NCBI RefSeq assembly: GCF_000012885.1
Contig: NC_007498.2
Location: 2,760,001 to 2,824,000 of the forward strand
Length of the DNA stretch: 64,000 nucleotides
DNA from: Syntrophotalea carbinolica DSM 2380
GTDB lineage: Bacteria; Desulfobacterota; Desulfuromonadia; Desulfuromonadales; Syntrophotaleaceae
Direction: 5' to 3'
Part shown: positions 9,752-18,778 of the stretch, in pieces
Layout of the letters: each line of letters opens with the position of its first letter
Position numbering within the stretch: position 1 is the stretch's first letter
The notes under the pieces: generated by a model
What the model saw: only the letters and a program-made list of their open reading frames with translations
Told to the model about the DNA's origin: nothing
Database searches by the model: none
Made by a program: the position numbers and the translations under genes

Positions 9752-12700
9752 CTCCAAAAGAAACGACCAAAACTTCGATATTCCGGCGGCACCCATTCTT
9801 GACGGCTGTCAGCCTGCTGGCTGCGGCCGGACTTACGGCGGCAAGCCTGTTCCTGATGACCTTTGACCTGAATGCTTATCGGGAATCGCTGGCAAACCGG
9901 TTAAGTATCGCATTGGACCAACCTGTTTCCATTGGTTCGGCGCATATGTCATGGCGCCAGGGCCCCGCCTTCAACATTAGGGATATTCGCATCGGGGAGC
10001 CCCTCACGGAATCCGGTGGCGACATTGCCCATCTGTTTTTGCATCCGCGCCTGTTGCCGTTGTTGATGGGAAAAGTTGTCTTTGACGACATGATTATCGA
10101 ACGTCCGATTTATCATGCGCGTCTTTTATCATCCAGCTCGGATACCGGCACCGACTTGCCGACGATACCGCTGAGAGCCCTGCTGCAAACCATACAGGTA
10201 CATAACCTGACGATTATCGACGGGCAACTCCGTCTCGAAAACGCCCAAGACGACCGGCATCCCCTGGCGCCACTGCAGATCAATGCCATCAACCTGAACG
10301 TACGCAATCTGCTGACCGGCCGGCCCGGCAAGCTTAACATCCACGCCGAACTGCCCCAAAAAGAAGGGCTCGCCACACTGGACGTCAAGGGCAAAACAAC
10401 CTTCGACACCAACCTGGGCAACTGGCGACAGATCAAAGGTCAACTGCGGTTGCAGATGGAAAACATCGCCACGGAACAACTTCGCAGCTGGCTGTCCCTG
10501 CCGGAAGCGACACCCGCATTGAGCGGCCGGGCATCCCTTGAGCTAAACGCCGATGGAAGCGCTGCCAGCGGTTTACACTTCAGCGCCAGCCTATCCGGCA
10601 AGAACCTGCAACTTGCCTGGCCTGGACGTTATGCCAAGCCCCCTGCGGTTAAAAAAGTCACTGTCAGCGGCACCTGGGTTGCCGCTCAAAACATCAACAG
10701 AGTGACCGACCTGGATCTCTATCTGGACACCCTGAACATACGCGGCCACTTTTCTTTGCAGCGGGACAAAGAGCAACCCTGGCTGGAAGGGACACTGGCC
10801 TGCTCTCCCTTGCAACTGTCCGACATCCGACGTTTTCTCCCCGACCGGATCCGACTTTCCGAACAGGCCCTGCTCCATACCAACCTGGATCGGGGCACAG
10901 TGCAGATCCATGATTTGCGCTTCGCCGGGCCTTTGTCCCACTTCAAACAGGCAGGCGCTCCGCTTCCGATCACCCATACCCGCACCACCCTCAGCGATGC
11001 CCGTCTTCAATTGCCATCGTTCCCGGCATTGGAACAGGTAAACTGCACCCTGACGCTCACGGAGGGTCTGCTGCACCTTAGCCAGGGCAAGGCAACGCTC
11101 CTACAACAGCCCGTCCGGTTCAATGCAACCACCGAGCACCTGCTGCAGGATGACATGAGCATGTCTTTCAGCGCCGACTGGGACGCCCCGGCACAGGCGT
11201 TATGGCAAGGACTGCCCGGCACCGACAAACTGAGCGGCAAAGCCGGCGGCGTCATACCGGTCAGTTTGTCGCTCAACGGTGCGCCCGGAAACTTCCGTAC
11301 CACGATGCAAGCCAGCCTTGCCGGCTGCGCTCTCGAGGTACCGGGCATCCTATCCAAAAAAGCGGGCAGTCCCGGGGATCTTCGCGTCTCGGGACATCAG
11401 CAGAAAAATCGGTGGATCCTCGATCAGGGACAGTTCAACCTTGTTCCTTTTCGTCTGAACTTTTCCGGGCAACTGGACATGGGCCATCAGAACCCCCTCG
11501 CACTGCAATGGGAATTAAGTCCAACGGATCTGCAGGAAGCCGGAAAACTGATACCGGCCTTGTCCACCTATCACACCACCGGGACCCTGGGGCTGACGGG
11601 ACAACTGACCGGCCCTCTTGCAACACCGGAGTTTTCCGGACAAGCCCGCTTGACCGATGCGGGCTTCGCATTGGATAGCATCGAAGCCGACGTGAAGGCC
11701 ATTAACGGCAGCATCAGCATAAAAAATCAAGAATGCCATTTTACCGGCGTCAAAGCCCGACTCGGCCAATCGGCAGTCACCCTGGAGGGAAAACTTACCG
11801 GAATTTCCGATCCCATCTTCAGGTTACGTGTCCGGGCACCGCAAATCCGTGCCGAAGAGCTGATCTTTCCGGGCAGCCACGTAGTCTTTCACAACATGGA
11901 TGGCAGCATGACTTTCAACCACGATGCCATCCGTTACCAAAACATCCGATTCGATCTGCAAGACAGCAGAAAACTGCACCTGGACGGTATCCAGAGACAT
12001 ACGCACCCAACCACTGTAGAACTTGACATCCATGCGGAACAAGCCTCCATCGACGAAGTTCTGGCGCTGTGGGAAAAGGACTCTGCGTCACCGCCTGAAG
12101 CCACGAATGAAGAGACAGACCATAACGCTGTCCTGAAAATACGTGCTGCCGTCGACAAAGGCCATTATGGTCCTCTGATCTTTTCCGATGCCACAGGACT
12201 CATCGCTGCGCAGGACAACGTGGTTACCATCAAACCGCTGAACTTCCGCGCCGCTTCCGGATCTGCCCAGGCTGAGATCATTATCGACAACAACCATGAA
12301 CAGCTGTCGATGTTGAATATCGCCGCCGAGTTGAACGACATGGACGCGGCGCATCTTCACAACCAATGGTTTCGGCACCCAGGCTTGATAACTGGCAAAC
12401 TCAGTGGCCGCCTGCAACTGCAGGGACCAGCCGGCCCCGATCTGCTGTCCCAAGGCACGGGACAAGCCAACATCCGTATAAAAGACGGCGTGTTGCATAA
12501 ATTCTCTTTTCTCTCCAAGGTTTTTTCCCTGCTTAACATCTCGCAGCTCTTCAACTTGCACCTGCCGGATATGGCCAGTAAGGGCATGCCGTTCAACGTT
12601 TTGGATGGTTCCCTGCAACTGCAGGATGGGATACTCTCCAGCGAGGATCTGACCGTAGCAAGCAACGCCATGGACTTGTCGCTGGTGGGGTCTTATGATT

Positions 12701-13056
12701 TACCGCAGGATGATCTCGACCTGTTGATGGGCGTCAAGCCTTTTGGCACGGTCGACAAGGTCGTATCCAAAATTCCACTGGCCGGGTGGATCCTCACCGG
12801 TGACAACAAGGCCCTGATCACCGCGCACTTTCAGATACGCGGCCCGAGCGCCGAACCCGAGGTGAAAGCGATCCCCGTCACCTCGGTTTCAAAAAAGGTT
12901 CTGGGTATTTTTCAGCGGGTATTGGGGCTACCGGGCAAGGTCGTCAGCGATGTGGGAAAACTGTTTCAAGGGGAGGAAAAAGCAAAGGATGAGGCGGATC
13001 AATCAACAACGGAGCTGGAGAATCAGTCACCCGGCAAAGAACGACAACCGCTGTAA
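9748..13056 (+). CDS. AsmA/YhdP-like inner-membrane-anchored envelope protein
   Basis: A very large (1102-residue) protein with one N-terminal membrane helix (about 14-37). It then has the AsmA-type opening DLNAYRESLANRLSIALDQPVSIG and hundreds of residues of repeating beta strands. The C-terminal AsmA-like segment (GTVDKVVSKIPLAGWILTG) is typical of YhdP/AsmA_2 proteins. Members of this superfamily (AsmA, YhdP, TamB) are thought to form hydrophobic grooves that move phospholipids between the two membranes. The role here is inferred from family architecture. The 3' end overlaps convergent ubiE by 34 bases. Confidence 0.85.
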   Translation: MTPKETTKTSIFRRHPFLTAVSLLAAAGLTAASLFLMTFDLNAYRESLANRLSIALDQPVSIGSAHMSWRQGPAFNIRDIRIGEPLTESGGDIAHLFLHPRLLPLLMGKVVFDDMIIERPIYHARLLSSSSDTGTDLPTIPLRALLQTIQVHNLTIIDGQLRLENAQDDRHPLAPLQINAINLNVRNLLTGRPGKLNIHAELPQKEGLATLDVKGKTTFDTNLGNWRQIKGQLRLQMENIATEQLRSWLSLPEATPALSGRASLELNADGSAASGLHFSASLSGKNLQLAWPGRYAKPPAVKKVTVSGTWVAAQNINRVTDLDLYLDTLNIRGHFSLQRDKEQPWLEGTLACSPLQLSDIRRFLPDRIRLSEQALLHTNLDRGTVQIHDLRFAGPLSHFKQAGAPLPITHTRTTLSDARLQLPSFPALEQVNCTLTLTEGLLHLSQGKATLLQQPVRFNATTEHLLQDDMSMSFSADWDAPAQALWQGLPGTDKLSGKAGGVIPVSLSLNGAPGNFRTTMQASLAGCALEVPGILSKKAGSPGDLRVSGHQQKNRWILDQGQFNLVPFRLNFSGQLDMGHQNPLALQWELSPTDLQEAGKLIPALSTYHTTGTLGLTGQLTGPLATPEFSGQARLTDAGFALDSIEADVKAINGSISIKNQECHFTGVKARLGQSAVTLEGKLTGISDPIFRLRVRAPQIRAEELIFPGSHVVFHNMDGSMTFNHDAIRYQNIRFDLQDSRKLHLDGIQRHTHPTTVELDIHAEQASIDEVLALWEKDSASPPEATNEETDHNAVLKIRAAVDKGHYGPLIFSDATGLIAAQDNVVTIKPLNFRAASGSAQAEIIIDNNHEQLSMLNIAAELNDMDAAHLHNQWFRHPGLITGKLSGRLQLQGPAGPDLLSQGTGQANIRIKDGVLHKFSFLSKVFSLLNISQLFNLHLPDMASKGMPFNVLDGSLQLQDGILSSEDLTVASNAMDLSLVGSYDLPQDDLDLLMGVKPFGTVDKVVSKIPLAGWILTGDNKALITAHFQIRGPSAEPEVKAIPVTSVSKKVLGIFQRVLGLPGKVVSDVGKLFQGEEKAKDEADQSTTELENQSPGKERQPL

Positions 13057-13736
13057 AGAGTAACGATGCCACCGGTCAGGTCGCGATGCCTGACATGCCG
13101 GAAGCCGGATTGTTCCATCATGCCCAGAAACTCCCCACGCGCAGGAAACGCCTCGACGGAATCGGGCAAATAGCGGTAAGCGGCGCCATCGGATATCAGA
13201 CCGCCGATACGCGGCAGAACATGCCGACTATAGCAGCGATACAAACCAGCCAACAGAGGGTTGGTCGGCTGAGAAAACTCAAGTACGAGCAGGCGGCCGC
13301 CAGGCTTCAGCACCCTGGAAAATTCCTGCAAAGCGACCTGCCGCTGCAGCACATTGCGGATGCCGAAAGCAATAATCGCAGCGTCGCACGTTTCTGCAGC
13401 CAGCGGCAAACTCTCGCAGGATGCCTGAAGGAGAGTTATCCGCCCTTCGGCCGGCAAAAGCTTGGGCACCGCCGCCCGCAACATGTTCATGGAAAGATCG
13501 ACCCCGACCACCTCAGCCCGAGGATAGGCAGCCGCGATGGACAGGGCCACATCGCCGGTACCGGTCGCCGCATCCAGGATGCGTCCTGCACCAGCCAGGG
13601 CAAGTTCCCGCACCGCCGCCAGGCGCCAGCGGCGATCGATGCCAAAGGACAGCAAGCGGTTGAGCAAATCGTAACGGGGGGCGATACGATCAAAAAGAGG
13701 TCGCGTATCCTGTCCCGGTCGGTAATCTTTGTTCAT
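13023..13736 (-). CDS. ubiE: Menaquinone/ubiquinone C-methyltransferase
   Basis: SAM-dependent methylation of the demethylquinone ring, the last step of menaquinone synthesis. The start is set at the ATG giving MNKDYRPGQ, eight bases after AGGAA; the open frame continues 12 codons further without a ribosome-binding site. It has the UbiE hallmarks FDRIAPRYDLLNRLLSFGIDRRWR near the N terminus, the SAM-binding ILDAATGTGDVALSIA (motif I), and FGIRNVLQRQVALQEFSRVLKPGGRLLVLEFSQP in two adjoining blocks. At 237 residues it is of normal length. An anaerobe of this type would use the menaquinone version (MenG activity). It is convergent with the AsmA-like gene. Confidence 0.93.
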   Translation of the reverse strand: MNKDYRPGQDTRPLFDRIAPRYDLLNRLLSFGIDRRWRLAAVRELALAGAGRILDAATGTGDVALSIAAAYPRAEVVGVDLSMNMLRAAVPKLLPAEGRITLLQASCESLPLAAETCDAAIIAFGIRNVLQRQVALQEFSRVLKPGGRLLVLEFSQPTNPLLAGLYRCYSRHVLPRIGGLISDGAAYRYLPDSVEAFPARGEFLGMMEQSGFRHVRHRDLTGGIVTLYSGCRSLPGD

Positions 13737-13930
13737 AATACATTTCCTGCAAAACGTGGCAGTCAGTAACACTTTTCAGGTGTTCCTGTTTAGCACAGGC
13801 GGATGAACCTGGCCAGTAAAAACCCGAGGCAAGCGCTTAACATTCAAGCCGCCGACAGCAGGATTCGCGAAAGATCACGTATCGATGCACTGTGATGGCT
13901 TGCAGCAATAAACCGAAAAGAGAGCACCTC

Positions 13931-14347
13931 ATGCAACCACTCATCGTCACCGCAGCCCTTTTACGTAAGCGAAATCAGGTGCTCATTACGCAGCGCCCTG
14001 CCGACAAGCCCCATGGCGGCATGTGGGAACTGCCCGGCGGAAAACTCGATGGCAACGAATCCCCCCAACAAGCCCTGCAAAGGGAATTACGCGAAGAGCT
14101 GGGCATCGAGGTTGCGGTCGAGGCTGTCTTCGATGTGGTCTATCATCGTTACGATTGGGGAGCCGTGCTGATTCTGGTTTACGAATGTCGCTGGCTTGGG
14201 GGAAAACTTCAGCACCTGGAAGTGGACGATCATCGCTGGATATATCCGCAGGATCATAGCCGATATGACATTCTGCCTGCCGACCGGCCGCTTTTCGAAC
14301 AACTGAGCATATCCCCGGAATGTTCCGGTTCCATAACAGGCGGCTAA
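13931..14347 (+). CDS. Nudix hydrolase, MutT-like
   Basis: Small (138-residue) pyrophosphohydrolase with a perfect Nudix box: Gly37, Glu43, then RELREELGI (Gx5Ex7REUxEExGU). The N-terminal QPLIVTAALLRKRNQVLITQRP and PHGGMWELPGG are typical of 8-oxo-dGTP diphosphatases of the MutT/YjhB kind, which sanitise the nucleotide pool. Substrate specificity cannot be fixed from sequence. The start is the ATG after AAAGAGAG; an ATG 39 bases upstream is in frame but lacks a good site. It is transcribed alone and is convergent with the histidine kinase. Confidence 0.88.
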   Translation: MQPLIVTAALLRKRNQVLITQRPADKPHGGMWELPGGKLDGNESPQQALQRELREELGIEVAVEAVFDVVYHRYDWGAVLILVYECRWLGGKLQHLEVDDHRWIYPQDHSRYDILPADRPLFEQLSISPECSGSITGG

Positions 14348-14377
14348 GACGGTCTCGACGGCAGCTGTTCACTTCCT

Positions 14378-16861
14378 TTATTCACATAGAGGCAGGCTGA
14401 AAATGATTTCGGTCCCGGCCCCGGGAGCGCTGACAACTTCGATACCGCCTCCGTGGCGTTCAATGATGTGTTTGACGATGTGCATGCCGAGCCCGAGGCC
14501 GCGTACCCCGCTGTTGAGATCGACGGCACGATAAAACTTGTCGAACATGCGCTCGATCTGCTCTGGCGTCATGCCGATGCCCTGATCTCTGACAGAAATG
14601 CGGTAACATTTCGGCTCGCATCTGCCGATCACTCTCACCGCTTTACCTTCCTGGGAATACTTTATCGCGTTGCTGATGATATTTTCCATGACCTGCACCA
14701 GCTTTTCCCGGTCCGCCCTGACCAGATGCGAGGTCCCTGCAGCGAATTCCATTTCAAAACGATAACGGGGGAATTGCAACTGGAAATGCTGCAGAAGCTT
14801 GCGGCTGATTTCCGCCACATCGACGGTTTCCAAAACCAGAGGAATTTCACGGCCCGCTTCCATGCGACTGATATCGAGCAAATCGGAAACAATCCGCTCC
14901 AACACCTCGGCCTTGTCATAAATCTCGGTCATGAACTCTTTAAGCTGAGCATCTGAAAAACCTCCGAACTCCTCCGGGTGCATGCAGAATTCCAGATACC
15001 CCATAATGGAGGTCAGCGGAGTGCGCAGTTCGTGGGCCGCAGTGGAAATAAACTCTGTCTTGACCCGCTCCATCTCACGTTCTTGCGTCACATCATGGAA
15101 AATGACAATCGCCCCGGTACCGTCGCCCTGAATGTTGCGCATGCGCGAAGCCCGGGCCTTGAAATAATCCGGACTCGTACTGTCGCCGCCTGGCCACGCA
15201 AAGCAGGCTTCGCCCCCCCCGTCCGTCAGGTTCTCCAATAATGTCATGATAACGTTTTGCACTTCAGCGTCCGGACAAAGCTCGCCTAAAAGACATCCGG
15301 CAGCATGTGCCGCAGTGACACCGAACAACGCCTCGGCACGCGGATTGAGCAGGATCACCCGCTGACGATCATCAATAACAACCAGTGCATCCGTAATGGA
15401 GCGGATAATGCTATCGATTTTATCCCGACCATCCTCGGCTTCCCACAAGGCCTTTTTAAGGTTGTCCTCCTGCTGCTTACGTTCCGTAATATCCTCGGCC
15501 ACACCGCGAAAGCCACCGGCGCTGCCATCGTCCTCGATAATCGGAAGACCGCTCAGCATCAGACACCTTCGGCGGCCATCTTTGTGCTGTAACCACTTTT
15601 CCACGTTGCGGAAAGTCTTCGGATTTTCCTCCCAGTCCCGGAACAGAACCTGCCAGGCCTCTGCGGCAGCCGCATTGTCCAGTTCAGCCAGGGACTTCCC
15701 GATCAGCGCATCGGCCTTGTAACCCAGGATACTGCTGGCGCGTTCGGAGACATAACGAAACCGCCAGTCGGGCCCGACCTCCCAAATCAGATCCCCGACA
15801 CTCAGAGCGATATCGCGGAACCGCCGCTCCTCCTGTCGAAGCAACCGTTCGGCCTTTTTGCAATCCGTCGTGTCCACAGCCAGGCCGAGCAAACCTTCCA
15901 CTTGCCCATCGTCCCCTGTAACCCGTGTCCGGATAATGCGATAAGCCCGCATGTTGCCATCGACCTGCCAACAAGACTGCTCGTTTTCAACCGCCCCGTC
16001 CGTCAAATAAACCGCAGGATCATCCAAAGCAAAAACAGCCGGGTTGTCAGGCCCCCAATGCCGGCCGATTTCCCGGTGATGCCTGCCGAGGAGCTGCGAC
16101 TCCGACATCCCAAGGATGTCGCACATCTGCTTGTTTACAAAAACGATTTCCTTCTTGCGATCCAGCAGCCACATGCCGAAAGGAGCTGCCTTGAAAATAG
16201 CATCCAGCACCTGACTTCGGCGAAAGAATCGACGCCATTCCGGTACCGGCCGGTTAAAGCGATTGCCACGACCCGGTCGTGTCGAACCACTGAAGCCACC
16301 CGGCAACAGTTGACCGGCATGACCGATATAGGGATGTAACCCGAAGGCTTCGCGCAACTCGGCGGAGGATGACTCCTGGCGCTGATAACCGCTCAAAACC
16401 AACAAAGGATGATCCTGGCTTGCCGTATTCATCCAAAGCAAAAAGTCGCGACGACTCTTTTCCGGCACGCCGCATTGTTTCAACCAGGTCATATCGCAGA
16501 TAAGACGGCACCCGGCATTTTCATCAGAGCCGCCCGAGGGGACAAACATCCCGGGCAAGCGCCCCTCCTCGAGAATCTGCTGCAAGGTCTCGAAATCATG
16601 CCAATGCACCAGCAAACCATCTTTTATGGCCTGTTGAAGCAGCAGAGCTTCATCCTGTGCCAGCAAAGAGGCATCTGAAAACATTCCAGAAGGCATGAGA
16701 CACAAAGACTTGTGATTACGATCCAATCCTGCCTTTACAAACCGCACCAGATTCCGCCCCCACTCCTTGGCGTCATCGTAGACGAGACAAACATGGTCCT
16801 GCCAGTGCAGATCTTCAAAAACCTGCTTGAAATCATTGTCGGAAGACGAAATCACTGTCAT
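14378..16861 (-). CDS. MEDS-PAS hybrid-sensing histidine kinase
   Basis: Soluble sensor kinase of 827 residues from the ATG that follows CGGAG. The N-terminal ~180 residues (DHVCLVYDDAKEW, KAGLDRNHKSLCLMP) match the MEDS domain found with methanogen and methylotroph signal proteins. Three PAS domains follow (starting near FKAAPFGMWLLDRKK, FRDIALSVGDLIWEV and IIRSITDALVVIDDR). The HisKA box is HELRTPLTSIMGYLEF with phospho-acceptor His610, and the ATPase domain has NIISNAIKYS, DQGIGM and GLGLGM. There is no membrane helix, so it probably senses a cytosolic redox or small-molecule cue. No response regulator lies beside it. Confidence 0.9.
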   Translation of the reverse strand: MTVISSSDNDFKQVFEDLHWQDHVCLVYDDAKEWGRNLVRFVKAGLDRNHKSLCLMPSGMFSDASLLAQDEALLLQQAIKDGLLVHWHDFETLQQILEEGRLPGMFVPSGGSDENAGCRLICDMTWLKQCGVPEKSRRDFLLWMNTASQDHPLLVLSGYQRQESSSAELREAFGLHPYIGHAGQLLPGGFSGSTRPGRGNRFNRPVPEWRRFFRRSQVLDAIFKAAPFGMWLLDRKKEIVFVNKQMCDILGMSESQLLGRHHREIGRHWGPDNPAVFALDDPAVYLTDGAVENEQSCWQVDGNMRAYRIIRTRVTGDDGQVEGLLGLAVDTTDCKKAERLLRQEERRFRDIALSVGDLIWEVGPDWRFRYVSERASSILGYKADALIGKSLAELDNAAAAEAWQVLFRDWEENPKTFRNVEKWLQHKDGRRRCLMLSGLPIIEDDGSAGGFRGVAEDITERKQQEDNLKKALWEAEDGRDKIDSIIRSITDALVVIDDRQRVILLNPRAEALFGVTAAHAAGCLLGELCPDAEVQNVIMTLLENLTDGGGEACFAWPGGDSTSPDYFKARASRMRNIQGDGTGAIVIFHDVTQEREMERVKTEFISTAAHELRTPLTSIMGYLEFCMHPEEFGGFSDAQLKEFMTEIYDKAEVLERIVSDLLDISRMEAGREIPLVLETVDVAEISRKLLQHFQLQFPRYRFEMEFAAGTSHLVRADREKLVQVMENIISNAIKYSQEGKAVRVIGRCEPKCYRISVRDQGIGMTPEQIERMFDKFYRAVDLNSGVRGLGLGMHIVKHIIERHGGGIEVVSAPGAGTEIIFSLPLCE

Positions 16862-17005
16862 GACATACTCCGGAAAAACTCGACAGGGCAAAACATTAGC
16901 GTTGGTTTTTTATACCACATATTTTAGGTTTCACATAAAATTATCTTGACAAAACCCAGCCCTTTTTCCTATTCCGCTGTTGAAAATCATGGTATGTAAA
17001 CACCC

Positions 17006-17719
17006 ATGAACATGTCTATGCACCCCATCGGATTTATACGCTCCTGCTTCCCTGAAAAATTCGGAATACCTCGTCAAGCGGGACTGGTTTCCGAAGCACG
17101 CGCCACTCTGGAACTGCGCCCCCCATACGACACCCCCGAGGCCGTCAGAGGATTAGAGGGCTTTTCCCACGTATGGCTGATTTTTGTGTTCCACGCCCAT
17201 CTGGCCAGTGGCTGGAAACCGACGGTGCGCCCACCGCGTCTGGGTGGCAATAAAAGGCTGGGGGTTTTTGCCACCCGATCGCCCTTCCGCCCCAACCCCA
17301 TCGGCCTGTCAGCGGTTGCCCTGGAAGGTATCGTCACAGAAGGGGGCCACACTGTTCTGCACCTGCGAGGAGCCGATCTGCTCGACGGCACCCCTGTACT
17401 CGACATCAAGCCTTATGTGCCCTATGCCGATGCTCTGCCCGATGCACAAGGAGGCTTCGCCAGCGAACGTCCGCAACAGACGGTGCAGGTCGACTTTACC
17501 CCCGAAACGCTGGCATACTGCCAAAAAATGCAGAATTCGGGGTACCCCCATCTGGAGCAATTGATCCGTCAAGTACTGACAAACGACCCGCGGCCCGCCT
17601 ACCAGGCCACCAAGCCCGGCAAACACGCATTCGGCATGCGGTTGCTCGACTTCGAGTTGCAATGGCAGGCCGAACAAAACCGCATGACGGTTACATCTTT
17701 AAAAAAAGCCACAGAATAA
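17006..17719 (+). CDS. trmO: tRNA (adenine37-N6)-methyltransferase TrmO
   Basis: TsaA/YaeB-family enzyme that adds the methyl group to t6A37 of certain tRNAs. The 237-residue protein opens with HPIGFIRSCFPEKFGIPRQ, then EGFSHVWLIFVFH and LGVFATRSPFRPNPIGLS, the defining TrmO blocks. The C-terminal part includes DIKPYVPYADA and the family's extra domain (KPGKHAFGMRLLDFELQW). The length is typical of the bacterial form. It is transcribed alone and is followed by an intrinsic terminator. The upstream region is shared with the divergent histidine kinase gene. Confidence 0.9.
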   Translation: MNMSMHPIGFIRSCFPEKFGIPRQAGLVSEARATLELRPPYDTPEAVRGLEGFSHVWLIFVFHAHLASGWKPTVRPPRLGGNKRLGVFATRSPFRPNPIGLSAVALEGIVTEGGHTVLHLRGADLLDGTPVLDIKPYVPYADALPDAQGGFASERPQQTVQVDFTPETLAYCQKMQNSGYPHLEQLIRQVLTNDPRPAYQATKPGKHAFGMRLLDFELQWQAEQNRMTVTSLKKATE

Positions 17720-17724
17720 ACAAA

Positions 17725-17759
17725 GGGCCACACATCTTATGTGCGGCCCCTCAATTTTT
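17725..17759 (+). terminator. Intrinsic terminator after trmO
   Basis: An 11-base stem (gggccacacat with atgtgcggccc, one A-C mismatch) around a CTT loop, followed after five bases by TTTTT. It starts six bases after the trmO stop codon. Confidence 0.8.
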
Positions 17760-17764
17760 CAGCA

Positions 17765-17895
17765 TATGCGACGGTTTTCAGTATTTTCCCTATCCCGTGT
17801 CGTCCAGAGCGATGACTTTTCCCGTTCCCCTGCTGACGGAGAATCAGGTGCAAGCGAAACTGCTGCGGATGGTTTTGCAGCAATGAACAATTGTC
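17765..17895 (-). pseudogene. Degenerate methyl-accepting chemotaxis protein tail
   Basis: On the minus strand, directly after the cheW stop, the sequence reads IAAKPSAAVSLAPDSPSAG, then after a one-base frame change VIALDDTG, a stop, and GKY-stop. The intact chemotaxis receptor gene 1 kb away ends in a Pro/Ala/Lys-rich linker and [12 protein letters not shown]. The matching bases (tcgtccagagcgatgac versus tcatccagagcgatcac) show shared ancestry. This is best read as the decayed C-terminal end of a second receptor gene that once followed cheW. Limits are approximate. Confidence 0.45.
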
Positions 17896-17910
17896 AACCG
17901 GTCGGATCCA

Positions 17911-18381
17911 TCATTTCACCAGACACTCCACCTCAAGCAGGATTTTCACCTCATCGTCTATTTTCCCGATACCTTTGACATATTTCCCACCTCCGTGACC
18001 ATTGGCGGCCGGGGACGGTTCAACCTGGCCGGCGGGAATATCCATAACCTCGTTGACATGATCGACCACCAACCCCATGGCGTTATCGGCAACATTGACG
18101 ACAACCACACAGGTACGTTCATCGTAATCGCGGGCCGGCAGACCGAAGCGGGCCCGGACATCCATCACCGGGATGACCTTGCCGCGCAAATTGATCACGC
18201 CCTTGATAAAGGGTGGCATATCCGGAACCTTGGTTATCTTAAGTATGCCTATGATTTCAATGACATAGCAAATATCTATGGCATATACTTCTTCCGCCAG
18301 AGAAAAAGTAAGATACTTGTCCTTCTGGGTATCTTCCTCGACAACCCCCAGCCCTTCATTATCGCGTGCAGTATTCTCCAT
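17911..18381 (-). CDS. cheW: Chemotaxis coupling protein CheW
   Basis: Scaffold linking chemoreceptors to the kinase CheA. The 156-residue protein has a 20-residue acidic N-terminal tail, then the CheW fold: YLTFSLAEEVYAIDICYVIEI, the signature PPFIKGVINLRGKVIPVMDVRARFG in two adjoining pieces, and CVVVVNVADNAMGLVVDHV. The start follows AAAGGAATGGGGGG. No cheA lies nearby. The closest partner is the receptor gene upstream, and a receptor-tail remnant lies downstream, so this may be a leftover accessory receptor-CheW module. It might equally serve a chemosensory pathway other than motility. Confidence 0.93.
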   Translation of the reverse strand: MENTARDNEGLGVVEEDTQKDKYLTFSLAEEVYAIDICYVIEIIGILKITKVPDMPPFIKGVINLRGKVIPVMDVRARFGLPARDYDERTCVVVVNVADNAMGLVVDHVNEVMDIPAGQVEPSPAANGHGGGKYVKGIGKIDDEVKILLEVECLVK

Positions 18382-18691
18382 TCTTTACCCCCCATTCCTT
18401 TCGGCTCGTTTTTCATCGTCCCGGCAACATTACGCCCACATTCCAAAAACTGTGTTCTGTCCACAAAGAACCGATAATATAAGGCATGGTCATGCCAGTC
18501 CACGGCTCCTGAGACTCGGCAGACAATCTTTAAAAATACCGTTCTACATGCAAAACCCGGCCCCTGTCTGCAACGGGTCGCGAGCAGCTCGAAAACGCAT
18601 TGTTGCCCCCTATCCCCTTGCAAAACAGCCAAAATCGCCAAAGAGCCATCCCAGCACAATGAAGCGGCGATGCTTCATCCCCTATTTCGAT

Positions 18692-18725
18692 GGCACACAT
18701 CTGTGGTATGCCACAGATGTGTGCC
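18692..18725. repeat. 15-bp perfect inverted repeat between cheW and receptor gene
   Basis: Arms ggcacacatctgtgg and ccacagatgtgtgcc surround a four-base TATG loop. This is a very stable hairpin on either strand, but neither side is followed by a T-run. It lies 54 bases past the receptor stop codon. It could be an mRNA 3' stabiliser, a factor-dependent termination site or a protein-binding palindrome. The remainder of the 397-base gap (18382-18778) holds no recognisable gene. Confidence 0.75.
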
Positions 18726-18778
18726 CTATAACGGATTTAAAAGCATGACCGGGAAATGTCCGTCCATCGACCGCGGAT

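Noticed and set aside
18540-18640. GEMM (cyclic di-GMP) riboswitch sought before cheW
   Set aside because: GGCAACAATGCG on the minus strand was considered, but the GGGACGCAAAG core and tetraloop receptor are missing.
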